Shown here piece by piece: positions 17,475 through 26,835 of a DNA stretch of 64,000 bases (position 1 is the first letter of the stretch; each line of letters opens with the position of its first letter). The translations under genes and the position numbers were made by a program. The notes beneath the pieces are model-generated. The model was not told the origin of the DNA. It did no database searches and was given only the letters and a program-made list of their open reading frames with translations. This stretch comes from Pseudescherichia sp031979925 (GTDB taxonomy: Bacteria > Pseudomonadota > Gammaproteobacteria > Enterobacterales > Enterobacteriaceae): NCBI RefSeq assembly GCF_031979925.1, contig NZ_DALZFB010000005.1:248001-312000 (forward strand). The letters are read 5' to 3'.

Positions 17475-18550
17475 TTTGGCTGGCCGAGCATTTGGTCAAA
17501 TATTATTCGGGCTTTAACGTCTTTTCCTATCTGACGTTTCGCGCCATTGTCAGCCTGCTGACCGCGCTCTTCATCTCCTTATGGATGGGGCCGCGCATGA
17601 TCGCCCGCCTGCAAAAGCTCTCGTTTGGCCAGGTTGTTCGTAACGACGGTCCGGAATCACACTTCAGCAAGCGCGGCACGCCGACGATGGGCGGGATCAT
17701 GATCCTTACCGCGATTGTGGTGTCGGTACTCCTGTGGGCTTACCCCTCTAACCCCTACGTCTGGTGCGTGCTGGTGGTGCTGGTGGGCTACGGCATCATC
17801 GGCTTTGTCGACGACTACCGTAAGGTGGTGCGCAAAGATACCAAGGGCCTTATCGCCCGCTGGAAATATTTCTGGATGTCGGTCATCGCCCTGGGCGTCT
17901 CCTTTGCGCTCTATCTGGTGGGCAACGATACCCCGGCTACGCAGCTGGTCGTGCCGTTCTTTAAAGACGTTATGCCGCAGCTGGGCATCCTCTATATTCT
18001 GCTGGCCTACTTCGTCATCGTCGGTACCGGCAACGCCGTGAACCTTACCGACGGCCTCGACGGCTTAGCGATTATGCCTACCGTGCTGGTGGCGTCAGGC
18101 TTTGCGCTGGTCGCCTGGGCAACCGGCAACATGAACTTTGCCAGCTATCTGCACATTCCCTACCTGCGTCACGCCGGTGAGCTGGTGATCGTCTGTACGG
18201 CTATCGTCGGGGCAGGGCTGGGCTTTCTGTGGTTTAACACCTATCCGGCGCAGGTCTTCATGGGCGATGTCGGTTCGCTGGCGCTGGGCGGCGCGCTGGG
18301 CATTATCGCCGTGCTGCTGCGTCAGGAGTTCCTGCTGGTGATCATGGGTGGCGTATTCGTGGTGGAGACCCTGTCGGTGATCCTGCAGGTGGGCTCCTTC
18401 AAGCTGCGTGGACAGCGTATCTTCCGTATGGCCCCGATCCATCACCACTATGAACTGAAAGGCTGGCCGGAGCCACGCGTCATCGTGCGCTTCTGGGTTA
18501 TTTCGCTGATGCTGGTGCTGATTGGCCTGGCTACGCTGAAGGTGCGTTAA
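17468..18550 (+). CDS. mraY: Phospho-MurNAc-pentapeptide transferase MraY
   Basis: MraY transfers phospho-MurNAc-pentapeptide to undecaprenyl phosphate, making lipid I at the inner membrane. The 360-residue polytopic protein has about ten predicted membrane helices. The catalytic aspartates are visible as Asp115-Asp116 in GFVDDYRKV and in the later VNLTDGLDGLA and VFMGDVGSLALGG motifs. MAPIHHHYELKGWPE near the C-terminus is the family histidine motif. It overlaps murF by seven bases. Confidence 0.98.
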   Translation: MLVWLAEHLVKYYSGFNVFSYLTFRAIVSLLTALFISLWMGPRMIARLQKLSFGQVVRNDGPESHFSKRGTPTMGGIMILTAIVVSVLLWAYPSNPYVWCVLVVLVGYGIIGFVDDYRKVVRKDTKGLIARWKYFWMSVIALGVSFALYLVGNDTPATQLVVPFFKDVMPQLGILYILLAYFVIVGTGNAVNLTDGLDGLAIMPTVLVASGFALVAWATGNMNFASYLHIPYLRHAGELVIVCTAIVGAGLGFLWFNTYPAQVFMGDVGSLALGGALGIIAVLLRQEFLLVIMGGVFVVETLSVILQVGSFKLRGQRIFRMAPIHHHYELKGWPEPRVIVRFWVISLMLVLIGLATLKVR

Positions 18551-18552
18551 TC

Positions 18553-19869
18553 ATGGCAGATTACCAGGGTAAACAGGTCGTCATCATTGGGTTAGGGTTA
18601 ACCGGGCTATCCTGCGTGGACTTTTTCCTCGCGCGTGGCGTAACGCCGCGGGTGATGGATACGCGCACCGCGCCACCGGGGCTGGAGAAGCTGCCGGAGT
18701 CGGTGGAGCGCCACCTTGGTAGTCTGAATGACGACTGGCTGCTGGCGGCGGATCTGATCGTTGCCAGCCCCGGTCTCGCCCTGGCGCACCCTTCGCTGAG
18801 CGCGGCCGCCGAGGCTGGCGTAGAGATCGTCGGCGATATCGAGCTGTTTGTGCGTGAAGCTCAGGCACCGGTGATTGCGATCACCGGCTCTAACGGCAAA
18901 AGCACCGTGACTAAGCTGGTGGGCGAGATGGCGGAAGCGGCGGGCGTTGACGTCGGCGTTGGCGGCAATATCGGTCTGCCGGCGCTGATGTTGCTCGACA
19001 GCAACCGCGAGCTGTACGTGCTGGAGCTCTCCAGCTTCCAGTTAGAGACGACCTCCAGCCTGCGCGCCGTGGCGGCGACAATCCTCAACGTCACTGAAGA
19101 CCATATGGATCGCTATCCGTTTGGCCTACAGCAGTACCGTGCCGCCAAGCTACGCATTTTTGAGAATGCCAAAGTCTGCGTGGTCAACGCCGACGATGCC
19201 CTGACCATGCCGGTACGCGGCGCGGACGAGCGCTGCATCAGCTTTGGCGTTGACGTGGGCGACTATCACCTCAACCGCCAGCAGGGCGAAACCTGGCTGC
19301 GGGTGAAGGGTGAGAAAGTGCTAAACGTTAAAGAGATGAAGCTCAGCGGCCAGCACAACTACACCAACGCCCTGGCGGCGCTGGCGCTGGCGGATGCCGC
19401 AGGCCTGCCGCGCGCCACCAGCCTGAAGGCATTAACCACCTTTACCGGTCTCGCGCACCGTTTCCAGCTGGCGCTGGAGCACAACGGCGTGCGCTGGATC
19501 AACGACTCCAAGGCCACCAACGTCGGCAGCACCGAAGCGGCGCTTAACGGCCTGCACGTAGACGGTACCCTGCACCTGCTGCTGGGCGGCGACGGCAAGT
19601 CGGCAGACTTCTCACCGCTGAGCCGCTACCTGAACGGTAATAATGTGCGTCTCTACTGCTTTGGCCGTGACGGCGCAGAGCTGGCGGCGTTGCGCCCTGA
19701 GATTGCCGAACAGACCGAGACAATGGAGCAGGCGATGCGTCTTATCGCGCCGCAGCTCACGCCTGGCGATATGGTGCTGCTGTCACCCGCCTGTGCCAGC
19801 CTCGATCAGTTTAAGAACTTTGAACAACGGGGCGATGAGTTCACCCGTCTGGCGAAGGAGTTAGGCTAA
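18553..19869 (+). CDS. murD: UDP-MurNAc-L-Ala D-glutamate ligase MurD
   Basis: MurD adds D-glutamate to UDP-MurNAc-L-alanine. The 438 residues equal the E. coli length. The N-terminal Rossmann fold starts VVIIGLGLTGLSC, the ATP loop is AITGSNGKSTVTKL near residue 112, and the ligase signature includes TEDHMDRYP and HRFQLALEHNGVRWINDSKATN. It begins two bases after mraY and its TAA overlaps the ftsW ATG by one base. Confidence 0.98.
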   Translation: MADYQGKQVVIIGLGLTGLSCVDFFLARGVTPRVMDTRTAPPGLEKLPESVERHLGSLNDDWLLAADLIVASPGLALAHPSLSAAAEAGVEIVGDIELFVREAQAPVIAITGSNGKSTVTKLVGEMAEAAGVDVGVGGNIGLPALMLLDSNRELYVLELSSFQLETTSSLRAVAATILNVTEDHMDRYPFGLQQYRAAKLRIFENAKVCVVNADDALTMPVRGADERCISFGVDVGDYHLNRQQGETWLRVKGEKVLNVKEMKLSGQHNYTNALAALALADAAGLPRATSLKALTTFTGLAHRFQLALEHNGVRWINDSKATNVGSTEAALNGLHVDGTLHLLLGGDGKSADFSPLSRYLNGNNVRLYCFGRDGAELAALRPEIAEQTETMEQAMRLIAPQLTPGDMVLLSPACASLDQFKNFEQRGDEFTRLAKELG

Positions 19870-21122
19870 TGCGCTTATCACTCCCTCGTCTGAGGCTGCC
19901 ACGCATGCCGCGTCTACCGGGATTCGGTATCCTGGAGTGGCTGTTTGCGGCGCTCAAGGGCTGGGTCATGGGCTCGCGTGAGAAAGATACCGATAGCCTG
20001 GTCATGTACGACCGGATGCTGCTGTGGCTGACCTTTGGCCTCGCGGCGGTAGGCTTTATTATGGTGACCTCCGCCTCGATGCCGGTAGGGCAGCGCCTGA
20101 CCAACGATCCCTTCTTCTTTGCCAAACGCGATGCGCTCTACATCTTCCTCGCGTTTTGTATGGCGATGATCACCCTGCGCCTGCCGATGGAGTTCTGGCA
20201 GCGCTGGAGCTCGGCGATGCTGATCGCCTCTATTGTCATGCTGCTGCTGGTACTGCTGGTAGGCAGCTCGATTAACGGGGCGTCGCGCTGGATCGACCTT
20301 GGCGTAATGCGCTTCCAGCCTGCCGAGTTCACCAAGCTGTCGCTCTTCTGCTACCTCGCCAACTACCTGGTGCGTAAGGTGGATGAGGTGCGTAATAACC
20401 TGCGCGGCTTCTTAAAGCCGATGGGCGTGATTCTGGTGCTGGCGGTGCTGCTGCTGGCGCAGCCTGACCTCGGAACCGTGGTGGTGCTGTTTGTCACTAC
20501 CCTCGCCATGCTGTTCCTCGCCGGGGCCAAGCTATGGCAGTTTATTGCCATTATCGGGATGGGCATCTCTGCCGTAGTGCTGCTGATCCTCGCCGAACCC
20601 TACCGTATCCGCCGCGTCACCTCGTTCTGGAACCCATGGGAAGATCCCTTTGGCAGCGGCTACCAGCTGACCCAGTCGCTGATGGCCTTTGGCCGGGGCG
20701 AGTTCTGGGGACAGGGCCTGGGCAATTCGGTACAAAAACTGGAGTACCTGCCGGAGGCACATACCGACTTCATTTTCTCCATTATCGGCGAAGAACTGGG
20801 TTATATCGGTGTGGTACTGGCGCTTTTGATGGTATTCTTCGTCGCTTTCCGTGCGATGTCTATTGGACGGAAAGCGCTGGATATTGACCATCGCTTCTCG
20901 GGTTTCCTGGCCTGTTCGATCGGTATTTGGTTTAGTTTTCAGGCACTCGTCAACGTTGGCGCGGCCGCCGGGATGCTGCCAACCAAGGGTCTGACGCTGC
21001 CGCTGATCAGCTACGGTGGCTCCAGCCTGTTAATTATGTCGACGGCGATCATGATGCTGTTGCGTATAGATTATGAAACGCGTCTGGAAAAAGCCCAGGC
21101 GTTTACACGAGGTGTTCGATGA
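19869..21122 (+). CDS. ftsW: Septal peptidoglycan glycosyltransferase FtsW
   Basis: FtsW is the SEDS-family glycan polymerase that works with FtsI at the septum. The 417-residue product is three residues longer than the E. coli protein, the difference lying in the cytoplasmic N-terminal tail (RLPRMPRLPGFGIL region). It is polytopic, with about ten helices. SEDS signatures include SRWIDLGVMRFQPAEFTKL, the NPWEDPFGSGYQLTQSLMAFG loop and LPLISYGGSSL near the C-terminus. It overlaps murD by one base and murG by four. Confidence 0.97.
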   Translation: MRLSLPRLRLPRMPRLPGFGILEWLFAALKGWVMGSREKDTDSLVMYDRMLLWLTFGLAAVGFIMVTSASMPVGQRLTNDPFFFAKRDALYIFLAFCMAMITLRLPMEFWQRWSSAMLIASIVMLLLVLLVGSSINGASRWIDLGVMRFQPAEFTKLSLFCYLANYLVRKVDEVRNNLRGFLKPMGVILVLAVLLLAQPDLGTVVVLFVTTLAMLFLAGAKLWQFIAIIGMGISAVVLLILAEPYRIRRVTSFWNPWEDPFGSGYQLTQSLMAFGRGEFWGQGLGNSVQKLEYLPEAHTDFIFSIIGEELGYIGVVLALLMVFFVAFRAMSIGRKALDIDHRFSGFLACSIGIWFSFQALVNVGAAAGMLPTKGLTLPLISYGGSSLLIMSTAIMMLLRIDYETRLEKAQAFTRGVR

Positions 21123-22186
21123 GTGGGCAACCGAAGCGGTTAATGGTGATGGCAGGCGGCACGGGTGGGCACGTTTTCCCCGGCCTGGCGGTTGCGCACC
21201 ATTTAATGGCCCAGGGCTGGCAGGTTCGCTGGCTGGGTACCGCCGATCGTATGGAAGCGGATTTGGTGCCAAAACACGGTATCGAGATCGACTTTATTCG
21301 CATCTCCGGCCTGCGCGGGAAGGGGCTGAAGGCCATGCTGCTTGCGCCGCTGCGTATCTTTAACGCCTGGCGTCAGGCGCGGACGATCATGCAGCGCTTC
21401 AAACCGGATGTGGTGCTGGGGATGGGCGGCTATGTCTCCGGGCCGGGCGGCCTCGCCGCCTGGTCGCTGGGCATTCCAGTCGTGCTGCACGAGCAGAACG
21501 GCATTGCCGGGCTGACCAATAAATGGCTGGCGAAGATCGCCACCAAGGTGATGCAGGCCTTCCCCGGCGCGTTTCCGCAGGCTGACGTGGTGGGTAACCC
21601 GGTACGTACCGACGTGCTGGCGCTACCGCTACCGGCGGATCGCCTCTCTGGCCGTGAAGGACCGGTACGCGTACTGGTCGTGGGCGGCTCGCAGGGCGCA
21701 CGGGTGCTGAACCAGACGCTGCCGCAGGTAGCCGCAAAGCTTGGCGATGCGGTGACCATCTGGCACCAGAGCGGGAAAGGGGCGCAGCAGACGGTTGAGC
21801 AGGCTTATGCCGACGCCGGTCAGCCGCAGCACCGCGTGACCGAGTTTATTGATGATATGGCTGCGGCCTACGCCTGGGCCGACGTGGTGGTTTGTCGCTC
21901 CGGGGCGCTGACGGTAAGCGAGATTGCTGCCGCTGGGCTGCCCGCGCTGTTTGTGCCGTTCCAACATAAGGATCGGCAGCAGTACTGGAATGCGCTGCCG
22001 CTTGAGCAGGTGCACGCGGCGAAGATCCTTGAGCAGCCGCAGTTTACCGTTGATTCCGTCGTCGAGACGCTGGCGAGCTGGGATCGCGTTACGTTACTGG
22101 GGATGGCCGAGCGCGCGCGCGCCGCAGCCATTCCTGATGCTACCGACCGGGTAGCAAAAGCCGTAAGCCTTGCTGCACAGGCTTAA
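21119..22186 (+). CDS. murG: Lipid II synthase MurG (GlcNAc transferase)
   Basis: MurG adds GlcNAc from UDP-GlcNAc to lipid I on the cytoplasmic membrane face. The 355-residue GT28 glycosyltransferase has the N-terminal glycine loop MVMAGGTGGHVFPGLAVAHH (residues 10-29), VLGMGGYVSGPGG near residue 100 and the donor-binding VVGGSQGARVLNQTLP near residue 187. Its length matches E. coli. It overlaps ftsW by four bases and is followed by one of the few real gaps in the cluster, which holds a hairpin. Confidence 0.98.
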   Translation: MSGQPKRLMVMAGGTGGHVFPGLAVAHHLMAQGWQVRWLGTADRMEADLVPKHGIEIDFIRISGLRGKGLKAMLLAPLRIFNAWRQARTIMQRFKPDVVLGMGGYVSGPGGLAAWSLGIPVVLHEQNGIAGLTNKWLAKIATKVMQAFPGAFPQADVVGNPVRTDVLALPLPADRLSGREGPVRVLVVGGSQGARVLNQTLPQVAAKLGDAVTIWHQSGKGAQQTVEQAYADAGQPQHRVTEFIDDMAAAYAWADVVVCRSGALTVSEIAAAGLPALFVPFQHKDRQQYWNALPLEQVHAAKILEQPQFTVDSVVETLASWDRVTLLGMAERARAAAIPDATDRVAKAVSLAAQA

Positions 22187-22191
22187 CCATC

Positions 22192-22210
22192 GCGACGCCT
22201 TTTGCGTCGC
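22192..22210 (+). other. Hairpin in the murG-murC gap
   Basis: A perfect 7-bp GC-rich stem (22192-22198 with 22204-22210) and a 5-nt loop lie six bases after the murG stop. The following bases (ACGAATTTTAG) are only weakly T-rich, so full termination is unlikely, and ftsZ-proximal genes depend on read-through. A partial attenuator or processing site is possible. Confidence 0.45.
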
Positions 22211-22241
22211 ACGAATTTTAGAAGTTTATGGCGTTTAGAGA

Positions 22242-23720
22242 ATGAATACACAACAACTGGCGAAACTGCGTTCTATCGTGCCCGAGATGCGTCGCGTCCG
22301 GCACATTCACTTCGTTGGCATTGGCGGGGCTGGCATGGGCGGCATCGCAGAGGTGCTGGCGAACGAAGGCTATCAGATCAGCGGTTCCGACCTTGCGCCA
22401 AACCCGGTTACGCAGCAGCTGGCCGCCCTTGGCGCGACCATCTACTTCAACCATCGCCCGGAGAACGTGCGTGACGCCAGCGTCGTAGTGGTCTCCAGCG
22501 CCATCTCTGCCGATAACCCGGAGATCGTTGCCGCACACGAGGCGCGTATTCCGGTGATCCGCCGCGCAGAGATGCTGGCGGAGCTGATGCGTTTTCGCCA
22601 CGGCATCGCCATTGCCGGGACGCATGGCAAAACCACGACCACCGCGATGGTCTCCAGTATCTATGCCGAGGCCGGACTGGATCCGACCTTTGTTAACGGC
22701 GGGCTGGTGAAAGCCGCAGGTGTGCACGCACGTCTGGGCCACAGCCGCTACCTGATTGCCGAAGCGGATGAGAGCGACGCCTCGTTCCTGCATCTGCAGC
22801 CGATGGTGGCGATCGTCACCAATATCGAAGCCGACCATATGGATACCTACCAGGGCGACTTTGAGAACCTGAAGCAGACCTTTATTAACTTCCTGCACAA
22901 CCTGCCGTTCTATGGCCGGGCGGTCATGTGTGTGGACGACCCGGTATGCCGCGAGCTGCTGCCGCGTGTGGGCCGCCAGATCACCACCTACGGCTTTAGC
23001 GACGACGCGGACGTGCGGGTAGAGAGCTACCAGCAGACCGGGCCGCAGGGACACTTTGTGCTGGTGCGCCAGGACAAACCTAATTTACAGGTGACGCTGA
23101 ACGCGCCGGGCCGTCATAACGCTCTGAACGCGGCGGCGGCGGTTGCAGTGGCTACGGAAGAGGGGATTGACGACGAAGCAATTCTGCGCGCGCTGGAGAG
23201 CTTCCAGGGTACCGGACGCCGCTTCGACTTCCTCGGCGCGTTCCCGCTGGAGCAGGTAAACGGCAAAGCGGGCAGCGCCATGCTGGTTGACGACTACGGT
23301 CATCACCCGACCGAGGTAGATGCCACCATCAAGGCCGCGCGTGCGGGCTGGCCGGATAAAAATCTGGTGATGATTTTCCAGCCGCACCGTTTCACCCGTA
23401 CCCGTGACCTGTACGATGATTTTGCCAACGTGCTGACCCAGGTGGATGCCCTGCTAATGCTGGACGTTTACGCCGCAGGCGAGACGCCGATCCCAGGCGC
23501 GGACAGCCGCTCCCTGTGCCGCACCATCCGTGGCCGGGGAAAAATCGACCCGATTCTGGTTCCGGATCCGGCCCAGATCGCAGCGATGCTGGCCCCGGTA
23601 TTAACCGGTAACGATCTCATTCTGGTTCAGGGTGCAGGTAACATCGGTAAAATCGCCCGCAGCCTGGCCGAGAACAAACTGAAGCCGCAGCAGCCGCAGG
23701 AGGAAGAGCGTCATGGCTAA
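22242..23720 (+). CDS. murC: UDP-MurNAc L-alanine ligase MurC
   Basis: MurC makes UDP-MurNAc-L-alanine, the first amino-acid addition to the stem peptide. The 492 residues are one more than in E. coli. It has the N-terminal UDP-binding fold HFVGIGGAGMGGIAEVL, the ATP loop AIAGTHGKTTTTAMVSS near residue 126 and a C-terminal domain with DDYGHHPTEV and QPHRFTRTRDL. The ATG at 22242 is preceded by a modest GGCG/TTTAGAGA leader. It overlaps ddlB by eight bases. Confidence 0.97.
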   Translation: MNTQQLAKLRSIVPEMRRVRHIHFVGIGGAGMGGIAEVLANEGYQISGSDLAPNPVTQQLAALGATIYFNHRPENVRDASVVVVSSAISADNPEIVAAHEARIPVIRRAEMLAELMRFRHGIAIAGTHGKTTTTAMVSSIYAEAGLDPTFVNGGLVKAAGVHARLGHSRYLIAEADESDASFLHLQPMVAIVTNIEADHMDTYQGDFENLKQTFINFLHNLPFYGRAVMCVDDPVCRELLPRVGRQITTYGFSDDADVRVESYQQTGPQGHFVLVRQDKPNLQVTLNAPGRHNALNAAAAVAVATEEGIDDEAILRALESFQGTGRRFDFLGAFPLEQVNGKAGSAMLVDDYGHHPTEVDATIKAARAGWPDKNLVMIFQPHRFTRTRDLYDDFANVLTQVDALLMLDVYAAGETPIPGADSRSLCRTIRGRGKIDPILVPDPAQIAAMLAPVLTGNDLILVQGAGNIGKIARSLAENKLKPQQPQEEERHG

Positions 23721-24633
23721 TAAAGTTGCAGTCCTGCTGGGCGGTACCTCCGCAGAGCGTGAGGTGTCACTGAACTCCGGCGCAGCGGTGCTGGCTGGCC
23801 TGCGTGAGGGTGGGGTAGATGCCCATCCGGTCGATCCGCGTGACACCGACGTCACCCAGCTTAAGAGCATGGGCTTTGACAAGGTCTTTATTGCCCTGCA
23901 CGGTCGCGGCGGTGAAGACGGTACGCTACAGGGTCTGCTTGAGCTGACCGGTCTGCCCTATACCGGCAGCGGCGTGATGGCGTCCGCCATCTCTATGGAT
24001 AAGCTGCGCAGCAAGCTGCTGTGGCAGGGCGCGGGCTTGCCTGTCGCGCCGTGGGCGGCAGTCACGCGTAAAGCATTTGAGCAGGGCCTGGACGAGAGCG
24101 TGCTTCAGCACATCGCCAGCCTGGGTCTGCCGCTGATCGTTAAGCCCAGCCGGGAAGGCTCCAGCGTCGGCATGTCAAAAGTTGACGAAGCTGACGCGCT
24201 GCATGCGGCGTTAGCTTTAGCGTTTCAGCATGATGAAGAAGTCTTAGTTGAGAAGTGGCTGAGCGGGCCAGAATTTACCGTTGCAGTATTAGGGGAAGAA
24301 ATTTTACCCTCAATTCGCATCCAACCCGCAGGAACCTTCTATGATTATGAGGCAAAGTATCTCTCTGATGAGACTCAGTATTTCTGCCCCAGCGGATTAG
24401 AAGCGGAGCGCGAGGCGCTGTTACGCGATCTGGTACTAAAGGCCTGGAACGTATTAGGCTGCCGTGGATGGGGTCGAATCGATGCCATGCAGGATAGCGA
24501 TGGTCACTTCTATCTGCTGGAAGCGAACACCTCGCCGGGAATGACCAGCCACAGTCTGGTCCCGATGGCGGCTCGCCAGGCTGGATTAAGTTTCTCGCAA
24601 TTGGTTGTACGAATTCTGGAGTTGGCGGACTGA
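23713..24633 (+). CDS. ddlB: D-alanine-D-alanine ligase DdlB
   Basis: DdlB is an ATP-grasp enzyme that makes the D-Ala-D-Ala dipeptide for MurF. The 306 residues match E. coli DdlB. Family motifs include VLLGGTSAEREVSLNSG at the N-terminus, LHGRGGEDGTLQGLLE near residue 63, IVKPSREGSSVGMSKV near 144 and the metal-binding FYLLEANTSPGMT near 265. The serine/tyrosine context is that of ordinary D-Ala-D-Ala ligases rather than D-Ala-D-Lac types. The start overlaps the end of murC. Confidence 0.97.
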   Translation: MANKVAVLLGGTSAEREVSLNSGAAVLAGLREGGVDAHPVDPRDTDVTQLKSMGFDKVFIALHGRGGEDGTLQGLLELTGLPYTGSGVMASAISMDKLRSKLLWQGAGLPVAPWAAVTRKAFEQGLDESVLQHIASLGLPLIVKPSREGSSVGMSKVDEADALHAALALAFQHDEEVLVEKWLSGPEFTVAVLGEEILPSIRIQPAGTFYDYEAKYLSDETQYFCPSGLEAEREALLRDLVLKAWNVLGCRGWGRIDAMQDSDGHFYLLEANTSPGMTSHSLVPMAARQAGLSFSQLVVRILELAD

Positions 24634-24634
24634 T

Positions 24635-25465
24635 ATGTCGCAGGCTGCGCTAAACACGCGAAACCGCGAAGAGGAGGAGGTTGTTGCCTCCCGGCGGAAT
24701 AATGGAACGCGTCTTGCAGGAATTGTGTTTCTGCTGGCGGTGCTGTGCACCGTGTTGGTGAGCGGCTGGATGATTCTGGGCTGGATGGACGATGCGCAGC
24801 GCCTGCCGCTGTCGAAGCTTGTGGTCACCGGTGAGCGCCACTACACGCGCAACGATGATATTCGCCAGTCGATTCTGGCGCTGGGTGCCCCTGGAACCTT
24901 TATGACCCAGGATGTGAATATCATTCAGAGCCAGATTGAACGTCTGCCGTGGATCAAGCAGGCCAGCGTAAGAAAGCAATGGCCGGACGAATTGAAGATT
25001 CATCTGGTTGAATATGTCCCGATTGCGCGGTGGAATGATCAGCACATGATGGACGTTGATGGAAATTCGTTCAGCGTGCCCACCGATCGAGCCAAAGAAC
25101 AGAATCTTCCGCTGCTGTTTGGCCCGGAGGGAAGCGAAAGCGAAGTATTGCAGGGCTATCGCGACATGGGGCAGGTGTTGGCAAAGGATAAATTTACGTT
25201 GAAAGAGGCGGCGATGACCGCCCGTCGCTCCTGGCAGTTGACGCTTAATAATGGAATCAAGCTCAACCTGGGCCGGGGGGATACGATGAAACGTCTGTCA
25301 CGCTTTGTAGAACTCTATCCTGTTCTGCAGCAGCAGGCGCAAACCGACGGCAAAGAGATCAGTTATGTCGATCTGCGCTATGACTCGGGCGCGGCGGTCG
25401 GTTGGAAACCGGCACCCATTGTGGATCCTAATCAGCAACAGAATCAGGCACAGGCAGAGCAATAA
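24635..25465 (+). CDS. ftsQ: Cell division protein FtsQ
   Basis: FtsQ is a bitopic divisome protein that recruits FtsL and FtsB. The 276 residues equal the E. coli length when translation starts at ATG 24635-24637, one base after the ddlB stop. An upstream in-frame ATG would add ten residues inside ddlB. It has a charged cytoplasmic tail, one membrane helix near residues 28-46 (GIVFLLAVLCTVLVSGWMI), a POTRA domain (LPLSKLVVTGERHYTRNDDI) and the periplasmic beta domain ending in a Gln-rich tail. Confidence 0.97.
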   Translation: MSQAALNTRNREEEEVVASRRNNGTRLAGIVFLLAVLCTVLVSGWMILGWMDDAQRLPLSKLVVTGERHYTRNDDIRQSILALGAPGTFMTQDVNIIQSQIERLPWIKQASVRKQWPDELKIHLVEYVPIARWNDQHMMDVDGNSFSVPTDRAKEQNLPLLFGPEGSESEVLQGYRDMGQVLAKDKFTLKEAAMTARRSWQLTLNNGIKLNLGRGDTMKRLSRFVELYPVLQQQAQTDGKEISYVDLRYDSGAAVGWKPAPIVDPNQQQNQAQAEQ

Positions 25466-26721
25466 TGATCAAGGCGACGGACAGAAAACTGGTAGTAGGA
25501 CTGGAGATTGGCACCGCGAAGGTCGCCGCTTTGGTAGGGGAAGTTCTGCCCGACGGTATGATCAATATCATTGGCGTGGGCAGTTGCCCGTCGCGGGGTA
25601 TGGATAAAGGCGGGGTCAACGATTTAGAGTCGGTGGTGAAGTGTGTGCAGCGCGCCATCGATCAGGCCGAGCTAATGGCGGACTGCCAGATTTCGTCGGT
25701 TTACCTGGCGCTCTCCGGCAAGCATATTAGCTGTCAGAATGAGATCGGTATGGTGCCCATTTCCGAAGAGGAAGTGAGCCAGGAAGACGTTGAAAACGTG
25801 GTGCATACCGCCAAGTCGGTGCGTGTGCGCGACGAGCACCGGGTCCTGCATGTTATTCCGCAGGAGTACGCCATTGACTACCAGGAAGGGATCAAAAACC
25901 CGGTAGGTTTATCCGGTGTGCGGATGCAGGCAAAAGTGCACCTGATCACATGTCACAACGATATGGCAAAAAACATTGTCAAAGCGGTTGAACGATGTGG
26001 TCTGAAAGTTGACCAACTAATTTTTGCCGGACTGGCGTCCAGCTATTCCGTGTTGACGGAAGACGAACGTGAGCTGGGTGTCTGCGTAGTGGATATCGGT
26101 GGTGGTACAATGGACATCGCCGTGTATACCGGCGGTGCGCTGCGCCATACCAAGGTGATCCCCTACGCGGGGAACGTGGTAACCAGCGATATCGCCTATG
26201 CCTTCGGTACGCCGCCAAGCGATGCCGAAGCTATTAAGGTTCGTCACGGCTGTGCCCTGGGCGCAATTGTCGGTAAAGACGAAAGCGTAGAGGTGCCGAG
26301 CGTGGGCGGACGTCCACCGCGCAGCCTGCAGCGTCAGACGCTGGCGGAGGTGATTGAGCCGCGCTACACGGAACTGCTCAATCTGGTGAACGAAGAAATT
26401 TTACAGCTGCAGGAACAGCTCCGACAACAAGGAGTTAAGCACCATCTTGCAGCTGGGATTGTATTAACCGGCGGCGCAGCGCAAATCGAAGGGCTTGCAG
26501 CCTGTGCGCAACGCGTGTTTCATACACAGGTGCGCATAGGTGCGCCGCTGAATATCACGGGCCTGACGGACTATGCCCAGGAGCCGTACTATTCAACGGC
26601 GGTAGGTCTGCTGCACTACGGGAAGGAGTCCCATTTAAGTGGTGAAGCAGAGGTGGAAAAACGTGCGTCAGTCGGCTCGTGGATCAAACGTCTGAACAGC
26701 TGGCTGCGAAAAGAGTTTTAA
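25465..26721 (+). CDS. ftsA: Cell division protein FtsA
   Basis: FtsA is the actin-like ATPase that tethers FtsZ to the membrane. The 418 residues include the phosphate 1 motif VVGLEIGTAKVAALVGE at the start, the phosphate 2 region CVVDIGGGTMDIAVYTGG near residue 210 and the adenosine loop ILTGGAAQIEGL-like segment near 335. The C-terminal amphipathic membrane helix (SWIKRLNSWLRKEF) is intact. It is two residues shorter than E. coli FtsA, the gap being just before this helix in the linker (KRASVGSW). It overlaps ftsQ by one base (TAATG). Confidence 0.97.
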   Translation: MIKATDRKLVVGLEIGTAKVAALVGEVLPDGMINIIGVGSCPSRGMDKGGVNDLESVVKCVQRAIDQAELMADCQISSVYLALSGKHISCQNEIGMVPISEEEVSQEDVENVVHTAKSVRVRDEHRVLHVIPQEYAIDYQEGIKNPVGLSGVRMQAKVHLITCHNDMAKNIVKAVERCGLKVDQLIFAGLASSYSVLTEDERELGVCVVDIGGGTMDIAVYTGGALRHTKVIPYAGNVVTSDIAYAFGTPPSDAEAIKVRHGCALGAIVGKDESVEVPSVGGRPPRSLQRQTLAEVIEPRYTELLNLVNEEILQLQEQLRQQGVKHHLAAGIVLTGGAAQIEGLAACAQRVFHTQVRIGAPLNITGLTDYAQEPYYSTAVGLLHYGKESHLSGEAEVEKRASVGSWIKRLNSWLRKEF

Positions 26722-26729
26722 TATTTTCA

Positions 26730-26754
26730 GAGACCGCACAAAATTAGCGGTCTC
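26730..26754 (+). other. Hairpin in the ftsA-ftsZ gap
   Basis: A perfect 8-bp stem (26730-26737 with 26747-26754) and a 9-nt AT-rich loop lie nine bases after the ftsA stop. There is no T run. The ftsA-ftsZ junction is a known site of mRNA processing in E. coli; a role in setting the high FtsZ to FtsA ratio is an inference. Confidence 0.5.
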
Positions 26755-26835
26755 AGGCGACAGGTACTTACATTGAATCCCTCTTGCAGCCTTAACGCAG
26801 TTTGAAGGATGATGTGTAAAATCGGAGAGAAAATT

